The notes under the pieces were generated by a model, which saw only the letters and a program-made list of their open reading frames with translations, searched no databases and was not told the origin of the DNA. Below are positions 59,124-64,000 of a DNA stretch of 64,000 nucleotides, in pieces (positions within the stretch are counted from its first letter, which is position 1; every line of letters starts with the position of its first letter). A program made the translations under genes and the position numbers. Source of the stretch: an uncultured Methanobrevibacter sp. (GTDB lineage Archaea > Methanobacteriota > Methanobacteria > Methanobacteriales > Methanobacteriaceae); NCBI RefSeq assembly GCF_902769175.1, contig NZ_CACXNW010000001.1:1-64000 (forward strand), written 5' to 3'.

Positions 59124-59446
59124 TTGAATTCTAATCAATTCCTTCTTTTTCTTTTTCATTTTTAAAATTATTTTATTTTTATTTCTTTTTTTTCTCACAT
59201 TTTCTCTATTTTTTTAATATTTCTTCACTATTTTTCTAATTGTTTTCATACTGGATTTAACTATTTTTTCTAATATTTTTCATACTAGATTTAAACTATT
59301 TTTTCTAATATTTTTCATACAAGAGTTAAACTGTTTTTTTCTGTTTGTTTTTACATTGGATTTAACTATTTTTTCTAATTGTTTTTATACTAGATTTAAC
59401 AAACTTTTATATGATTATAAAGATAGTCTATAAAGGCAGTGATTTT
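59124..59446. other. intergenic region after the adhesin
   Basis: 323 bases. A T-rich tract (about 59143-59210) follows the adhesin stop and is its probable terminator. From 59225 to 59400 the phrase GGATTTAACTATTTTTTCTAAT recurs about four times with changes (near 59250, 59285, 59320 and 59365). CTTTTATATGATTAT (59405-59419) may be the TATA box of the next gene. Confidence 0.45.
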
Positions 59447-60574
59447 ATGAACTTAAAAAATATAAAATTTGATCTATTCCATCCATTGATTATTGTAGTT
59501 ATGGTAATCCTATTTTTAGCTATTGCCATGCCTATGTGGTATTATTATGGCGAATTGCCAGCTCCTAATTTAGATTTATACCTTTATATTGGATTAGGTC
59601 TTTTATTTTTTATATGTGGAATCTATATAGCCAATCATTTATTGAAAAACAAGTTCCTATCTAACGATGGATTCTATTCAAACACTAAAAAGCTATCCTT
59701 GTTTGAGTCATATTCCAAAGATGAATTGATTATAGGCTCCCTTGTTTTGCTTGGAATTGTATTGCAAATAATAAACATAGCATTATTAGGTGGCATACCT
59801 CTTTTTTCAGCTACCTTAAAGGCTCAGGCAGCAAGCAAAATATGGCTTTTGTCTTATATTATATTCCTGCCTTCCATAAATGTGCTCCTTGCAAGATACA
59901 ATAGAAAGTCTCATTATATCCTGCTATTGGCAGGTTTGGCTTTATTTGTCTTAACCGGCTATAGAACAACACCTATAGCAATCATGCTATCTGCATTGAT
60001 AACTTTATATTATACAAGGGATGTGGATTTGAAATACATAGCTTTAGCTGTTTTAGCTATTGGATTGGTTCTTCTTGCTGTAGGGTTCATTGCTGTTCAG
60101 GTAATAAGCTGGCAGCACTGGCATTTGAACCCAATTGAACTTGTATCCTATAGGGCTGCATTTACATTGAATATACTGGCTGCAGCTATTGAAAAGCAGT
60201 TTTCCACTATGGGCAATCTGTTTTATGCCACACTTACAGGATTTTTCACACATACAGATCCAAGGGTTTTGGTTGGTGTTGCAACAATAAACAGAAACCA
60301 TTCAATAACTTCAACCATATTCGGTCCGGCATTGCTCGACTTTGGAATTATCGGAATGATTGTGCAAATGTTTTTAATAGGAATTATACTCAAGACTTCA
60401 CACACATTGCAAAATCACAAAAAAAGCATATTTGCAGCATTCTATGGCATATTGCTTGCACAAACCATTATATGGATTGAAACAGGTCCAACTGATGTTG
60501 TGGTTTGGCTGTTTTACCTGATTGCAATTATTCTCATGATACATTCATTAAGAGGTGAAGGGAATGGAATCTAA
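59447..60574 (+). CDS. oligosaccharide repeat-unit polymerase family membrane protein
   Basis: The start is ATG 59447 (MNLKNIKFDLF) behind AGTGAT; the frame is open 12 codons further upstream but without a site. 375 residues with ten or more membrane helices. The long outer loop ('GGIPLFSATLKAQAASKIW' early, 'TGYRTTPIAIMLSALI' mid, 'FSTMGNLFYATLTGFFTHTDP' later) fits the Wzy-like oligosaccharide repeat-unit polymerase family seen in Methanobacteriales. These proteins link lipid-carried oligosaccharides outside the membrane. It overlaps the next gene by 11 bases, so the two are translated together. It may serve glycosylation or pseudomurein-associated polysaccharide. Confidence 0.8.
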   Translation: MNLKNIKFDLFHPLIIVVMVILFLAIAMPMWYYYGELPAPNLDLYLYIGLGLLFFICGIYIANHLLKNKFLSNDGFYSNTKKLSLFESYSKDELIIGSLVLLGIVLQIINIALLGGIPLFSATLKAQAASKIWLLSYIIFLPSINVLLARYNRKSHYILLLAGLALFVLTGYRTTPIAIMLSALITLYYTRDVDLKYIALAVLAIGLVLLAVGFIAVQVISWQHWHLNPIELVSYRAAFTLNILAAAIEKQFSTMGNLFYATLTGFFTHTDPRVLVGVATINRNHSITSTIFGPALLDFGIIGMIVQMFLIGIILKTSHTLQNHKKSIFAAFYGILLAQTIIWIETGPTDVVVWLFYLIAIILMIHSLRGEGNGI

Positions 60575-61685
60575 AAACATTGCCATTGCAGGGGAAATCA
60601 CTCCATCAAAAACCATCATCCCAATCATTCAAAAGCTGAGGGAATATGAAAAGGAAGAGAAGCTAAGCTTTAAAATCAATAAGATAATAGGCCTTTATCA
60701 TGGGGAATCTTCAAAGGATTTCCTGAAACCTTATTGTGATGAAGTCCATTCCATTGGAGAAGGCAGAAGAGGCAAAAAAAATTCCAAAGGAAAATTGGCA
60801 TACCTTATTTCAAAGGATATCCTAAAGTCATTCAATGCACTTAAGGGAAAGGGCATTGATCTATTGATCACTGCAGGTAATGCAGGAGATGTTAGAAAAG
60901 CTATTGTAGCAGCAAATGTCTTAAGGATTCCTATCTTGCATATAGAACAGGACATTTATAATCCGATTGAAGTCATTTCACAAGCAAATCTGGTAACTGT
61001 TCCAACTGAGGAGTATAAGGAATATCTTGAAAAGAATTATGGTCTTCAGAATGTAGTTAACATTAATGGATATCCTATGGCCAAATATGTTGATAACCAT
61101 ATCAAAGAAGGCAATTTAATAGACAAGGATGAAATCTATGGCGAATATGGCATGAAGGAATTTGTTCTGGTTGTTCTTGGAGGAGACTTAAAGGATGAGG
61201 ACATTGAGCCATTGATAAGGTCAGTAGAAGAGCTTAATCTTAAGGCATTGATTGCTCCTTATAGGTTTGACAGAAATATTGTTCAGGATTTGGTGCTGTC
61301 TCCAAACATTAAGGTTTTGCCACAGTATGTTGATCTGCTCAGCTTTATGGATGCAGCATCTCACTTGATTTATGCTGCAGGAATGGGAATGACCATTGAA
61401 GCAGGAGTGTTTAATATTCCGTCACTAAAGATAGAAGGGTTCCATAAGACTCATGGCAGTGTCGATTTGGCAAAATCATTGAACATTCCAATCGTAAAAA
61501 TAGAAGAGATTCCAAAGGCATTTGAAAACCTTGAAGAGCAAAAGAGTACCGATCTTGTAAAAAACAGTGAAATTGCAATAGAAAAGGTAGTGGATTTGAT
61601 AAATGAATTTGATGATATGGACCTTGATAAAAGCGGTCTTAAATCCACTAAAAAAATTTGGGACAGTCGTAAGGTATTTAGATAA
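60564..61685 (+). CDS. GT-B-type glycosyltransferase-like protein
   Basis: The start is ATG 60564 (MESKNIAIAGEIT) behind GAGGTGAAGG, inside the end of the polymerase gene. 373 residues with two Rossmann-like halves: N-terminal (LLITAGNAGDVRKAIVAANVLRIP, then HIEQD) and C-terminal (VLVVLGGDLKDEDI, VLPQYVDLLSFMDAASHLIYAAGMGMTIEAG). The 'AGMGMTIEAGVFNIPSLKI' region corresponds to the nucleotide-sugar site of MurG-like and UDP-GlcNAc epimerase-like GT-B proteins. It probably works with the polymerase on a cell-surface glycan. The donor sugar cannot be told from sequence. Confidence 0.75.
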   Translation: MESKNIAIAGEITPSKTIIPIIQKLREYEKEEKLSFKINKIIGLYHGESSKDFLKPYCDEVHSIGEGRRGKKNSKGKLAYLISKDILKSFNALKGKGIDLLITAGNAGDVRKAIVAANVLRIPILHIEQDIYNPIEVISQANLVTVPTEEYKEYLEKNYGLQNVVNINGYPMAKYVDNHIKEGNLIDKDEIYGEYGMKEFVLVVLGGDLKDEDIEPLIRSVEELNLKALIAPYRFDRNIVQDLVLSPNIKVLPQYVDLLSFMDAASHLIYAAGMGMTIEAGVFNIPSLKIEGFHKTHGSVDLAKSLNIPIVKIEEIPKAFENLEEQKSTDLVKNSEIAIEKVVDLINEFDDMDLDKSGLKSTKKIWDSRKVFR

Positions 61686-61733
61686 TTTCCGTATGTTTGA
61701 TTAAATAGATTAATGATAAAATGGATTAATTGG

Positions 61734-61837
61734 ATATTTAGCATCAATGGATTAAGTCAATAGATAAATAATAAACTATTTTTGAATATTTAGCATCAAT
61801 GGATTAAGTCAATAGATAAATAATAAACTATTTTATA
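61734..61837. repeat. 52-bp tandem duplication downstream of the glycosyltransferase gene
   Basis: ATATTTAGCATCAATGGATT begins at 61734 and again at 61786; the two 52-bp units are almost identical. They lie 49 bases after the stop codon and before the convergent TIGR04076 gene. Confidence 0.85.
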
Positions 61838-61903
61838 CTATATACTAGAATGTTTATTTGGTTTGATTTTTGAAGCATGCAATGAATAGAATCATAATTG
61901 AAC

Positions 61904-62218
61904 TTAATCAGCATCTTCATCCATGGTTTCAAGCAAAAAGCTTACTGGACGAAATCCATCATTGCAGGATATCATAGCAGATTTTTTGTTTTTCATCCAT
62001 CCATCATAGAAGTCACTTGCACCATTTGCCAAAGCCATTACAAATGGGGACAAGCTTTCCCATGCGCTGTCACAGAAATTTTCAGGCTTTTCCCATCCGT
62101 TTGCTATAAAGACATCTCCACATTCAACATCACATTCATGCTCTAATGGATTTTCATACTTTTCAATAAGGTCATCATGTCTGACTTTTCTCATAACAGT
62201 AATTTTTACCTTTTTCAT
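61904..62218 (-). CDS. TIGR04076 family protein
   Basis: 104 residues, the normal size for the family. Conserved cysteines are seen in HECDVECGD, ENFCDSAWESL and ISCNDGFRPV, and the Trp/Asp pattern 'GASDFYDGWM' is typical. The Cys positions suggest a metal or redox role, but function is unknown. The ATG follows GTGAAGAAATG on the minus strand. It is convergent with the glycosyltransferase gene and divergent from the membrane protein at 62389. Confidence 0.75.
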   Translation of the reverse strand: MKKVKITVMRKVRHDDLIEKYENPLEHECDVECGDVFIANGWEKPENFCDSAWESLSPFVMALANGASDFYDGWMKNKKSAMISCNDGFRPVSFLLETMDEDAD

Positions 62219-62388
62219 TTCTTCACCATATGAAAATTTGTTATCTTAATATTTTATTATTCATTCATATTAAAGTATTTTAACCTTTTTTCAAAAATAT
62301 TCTCTTCAAAAAATTAATGCCATTATCAAAAAATTTTAAATACTAAAATTTATTTATATTTATATGGATTATTGAAGGAATGTTTTAA

Positions 62389-63030
62389 ATGGATAAAAAA
62401 TTAGTTATTAGATATTTTATGCTTATTGTTGGTGTATTTATAATGTCTTTAGGTATTTCCCTATCCATTAAAGCTACTTTAGGAACCTCTCCAATTTCAT
62501 GTGTTCCAGCTGTTTTATCCATTGCTTTTCCATGGACTGTAGGTGAATTTACAATCCTTTTCAATGTTCTTCTTGTTTTGTTCCAAATGATTCTGCTTCG
62601 AAAGGTCACCTTATCTCAAATTGCACAAATGGCAATCTGCATTTTATTTGGATATATGACTGATTTCAATTTATATCTGCTTAATTTTTTAAATCCAACT
62701 GATTACATAAGTCAATGGATCTTGTGCATAATAAGCTGTTTTGTGCTTGCCTTCGGATTGACTATTGAGGTAAAGTCAGACATTGCCATGCTTCCAGGAG
62801 ATGGTGCTGTGGTGGCAATTGCAGAAGTTTTGAATAAGGATTTCGGTAAAGTAAAGCCATTTTTTGATTTGACCATTGTATCCATAGGAGTCGTATTGGC
62901 ATTGTTGTTTTTGGGTCACCTTGAAGGTGTTCGTGAAGGAACTATCTTTGCAGCTATTGTAGTCGGTTTCATAATTCAATTCTACAATAAGATATTCGGA
63001 TATAAGATTGATGCATATTTGGTTGATTAG
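62389..63030 (+). CDS. YczE/YitT-like membrane protein
   Basis: 213 residues with five membrane helices. 'GVFIMSLGISLSIKATLGTSPISCVPAVLS' at the start, 'FGLTIEVKSDIAMLPGDGAVVAIAEVLNKDFGKVK' in the middle and the Asp/Lys pattern between helices match the YczE/YyaS/YitT (DUF6198-like) group. Roles are poorly known; some members are linked to transport or regulation of secondary metabolite genes. The start codon follows AGGAATG. The last 13 codons are the first unit of a 39-bp repeat that runs past the stop. Confidence 0.78.
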   Translation: MDKKLVIRYFMLIVGVFIMSLGISLSIKATLGTSPISCVPAVLSIAFPWTVGEFTILFNVLLVLFQMILLRKVTLSQIAQMAICILFGYMTDFNLYLLNFLNPTDYISQWILCIISCFVLAFGLTIEVKSDIAMLPGDGAVVAIAEVLNKDFGKVKPFFDLTIVSIGVVLALLFLGHLEGVREGTIFAAIVVGFIIQFYNKIFGYKIDAYLVD

Positions 63031-63150
63031 ATTTTTGGGTATAAATTTGATGGGTATTTGGCTGTTTAGATTTTTGGGTATAAATTTGATGGGTATTTGG
63101 TTGATTAGATTTTTGGATATAAGTATGATGAGTATTTATAATTCATAAAA
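63001..63150. repeat. four 39-bp units starting inside the 3' end of the membrane-protein gene
   Basis: TATAA(G/A)ATTTGATG...TATTTGG...TTAGATTTTTGG units begin at 63001, 63040, 63079 and 63118, exactly 39 bases apart. The first encodes the protein's last residues (YKIDAYLVD) and stop; the rest are downstream. The unit is a multiple of three and each contains TAG at about the same place. Confidence 0.85.
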
Positions 63151-63394
63151 ATTCATTCCTGGACCTTAAATTTTTTTAGTAATTTATTTTTCATAAAACA
63201 TGAAAATTCTTGTTTTTCATAAATTTTCCTTATTTTTTTCTAATACTTTTTATTTGTTCTTTATTTATTTCCTATTATATTCAATAATTTTTTAAAATTT
63301 TGCAAAAAAATTATTCTATTATTTAAATGTTTTTATTTGATTTTTTACAATTAACTTTATAATAAGTAAAAACTATAAATATACATGTGATATT
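63031..63394. promoter_or_regulatory. mtd upstream region
   Basis: 364 bases: the 39-bp repeats to about 63150, then AT-rich DNA without a gene. The likely mtd TATA box is CTTTATAAT (63356-63364), about 30 bases before the ATG, giving a short leader with GTGATATT before the start at 63395. A second TATA-like CTATAAATATA (63372-63382) is too close to the start codon. Confidence 0.5.
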
Positions 63395-64000
63395 ATGGTA
63401 GTTAAAATTGGTATCGTAAAAAGTGGTAATATTGGTACTTCACCAGTATTAGATTTATTATTAGACGAAAGAGCAGACAGACCAAACATCGATGTAAGAG
63501 TATTTGGATCTGGAGCAAAAATGAACCCTGAACAAGTTGAAGACGTCGTACCTAAACTCGACCAATTCGACCCAGACTTCTGTATTTTCATTAGCCCAAA
63601 CCCAGGAGCACCTGGTCCAGCTAGAGCAAGAGAATTATTATCTGAAAAAGATCTCCCTGCTATTATCATTGGTGACGCACCTGGTAAAGGTAAAAAAGAT
63701 GAAATGGATGAACAAGGTTTAGGTTACATTATTGTAATGTCCGACCCAATGATCGGTGCAAAAAGAGAATGGTTAGACCCAACGGAAATGGCTATCTTTA
63801 ACGCTGACATCTTAAAAGTATTAGCAGAAACTGGTGCTTTAAGATTAGTACAAAAAACCATTGACGGTGTAATCGCAGCTGTTGACGAAGGAAAAGAAAT
63901 CGAATTACCTAAACTCATTATTACTGCTGAAAAAGCTGTAGAAGCTGCTAAATTCCAAAACCCATACGCAAAAGCAAAAGCTATCGCTGCATACGAAATG
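63395..64000 (+). CDS. mtd: F420-dependent methylenetetrahydromethanopterin dehydrogenase (5' part)
   Basis: 202 codons, cut by the window end (family about 276 residues). It begins MVVKIGIVKSGNIGTSPVLDLLLDERADRP-type, with 'RVFGSGAKMNPEQVE', 'FDPDFCIFISPNPGAPGPARAREL' and 'IIIGDAPGKGKKDEMDEQGLGYI', all hallmarks of Mtd. The enzyme reversibly reduces methenyl-H4MPT to methylene-H4MPT with reduced F420 in hydrogenotrophic methanogenesis. Its codon choice (AAC, TAC, GAC, CTC preferred) differs from the neighbours, as expected for a highly expressed gene. This gene is strong evidence that the organism is a methanogen. Confidence 0.97.
   Translation, partial: MVVKIGIVKSGNIGTSPVLDLLLDERADRPNIDVRVFGSGAKMNPEQVEDVVPKLDQFDPDFCIFISPNPGAPGPARARELLSEKDLPAIIIGDAPGKGKKDEMDEQGLGYIIVMSDPMIGAKREWLDPTEMAIFNADILKVLAETGALRLVQKTIDGVIAAVDEGKEIELPKLIITAEKAVEAAKFQNPYAKAKAIAAYEM

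Noticed and set aside
1-64000. tRNA, rRNA, transposase, integrase and diversity-generating retroelement
   Set aside because: I looked for GC-rich folded segments, DDE or Tyr-recombinase motifs and reverse-transcriptase motifs and saw none. Many open frames mirror real genes.

Overview
This window is very AT-rich archaeal DNA from a methanogen of the order Methanobacteriales, most likely a host-associated Methanobrevibacter. The support is F420-dependent methylene-H4MPT dehydrogenase (mtd) at the right end, a CfbB/CbiA amidase of the F430 route, TrpB2 with TGTACA-type operators, archaeal membrane proteins (DUF63), GGTGAT-type ribosome binding sites, TATA boxes, and a giant adhesin-like protein built from a beta-helix and DUF11 repeats. 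I see no rRNA, tRNA, integrase, transposase or CRISPR array.

Layout. 0.2-4.5 kb: three related small secreted proteins around a non-secreted beta-helix protein. 4.6-18.3 kb: an accessory, defence-like island with a GIY-YIG protein carrying a NUMOD3-like motif and C-terminal repeats, a zinc-ribbon/membrane protein, a MutT-type NUDIX gene followed by a PLD/SF2-helicase/DUF3427 protein, a convergent Schlafen-type DUF2075 helicase with a PD-(D/E)xK-like N-terminus, a second PLD/helicase/DUF3427 copy, a gene remnant, an endonuclease/exonuclease/phosphatase-family protein and an ApeA-type HEPN protein. 18.5-28.9 kb: gatA, a MATE transporter with an ATPase-like tail, two tandem ATP-grasp paralogues, an old-yellow-enzyme family protein, a HAD hydrolase and a sugar-isomerase-like TIM barrel. 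29.1-33.2 kb: a ParA-type ATPase, a charged partner protein with a ParB-like N-terminal peptide, an unusual AT-repeat region with 11-bp iterons, and trpB2. 33.3-44 kb: DUF1786, PHP, DUF63, an isopropylmalate-synthase-family gene, a radical SAM DNA-repair-type protein, cfbB and a coiled-coil protein between long gene-free stretches. 45.4-59.1 kb: one giant adhesin locus. 59.4-64 kb: an oligosaccharide polymerase overlapping a glycosyltransferase-like gene, a TIGR04076 protein, a YczE/YitT-like membrane protein and the 5' part of mtd.

A dominant property is the number of broken reading frames. Joining adjacent open frames by domain continuity shows that the GIY-YIG, zinc-ribbon, both helicases, DUF2075, EEP, ApeA, one ATP-grasp, OYE, isomerase, LeuA-family and adhesin genes are interrupted by single-base frameshifts or in-frame TAA codons. 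Clearly core genes (gatA, parA, trpB2, cfbB, mtd) are intact. This is either real decay concentrated in accessory genes or residual sequencing error; the sequence alone cannot decide. Broken genes are therefore given with their reconstructed full extents and the position of each lesion.

Gene-free DNA is rich in short tandem duplications (units of 39-57 bp), several directly overlapping or following stop codons, a second signature of this genome.
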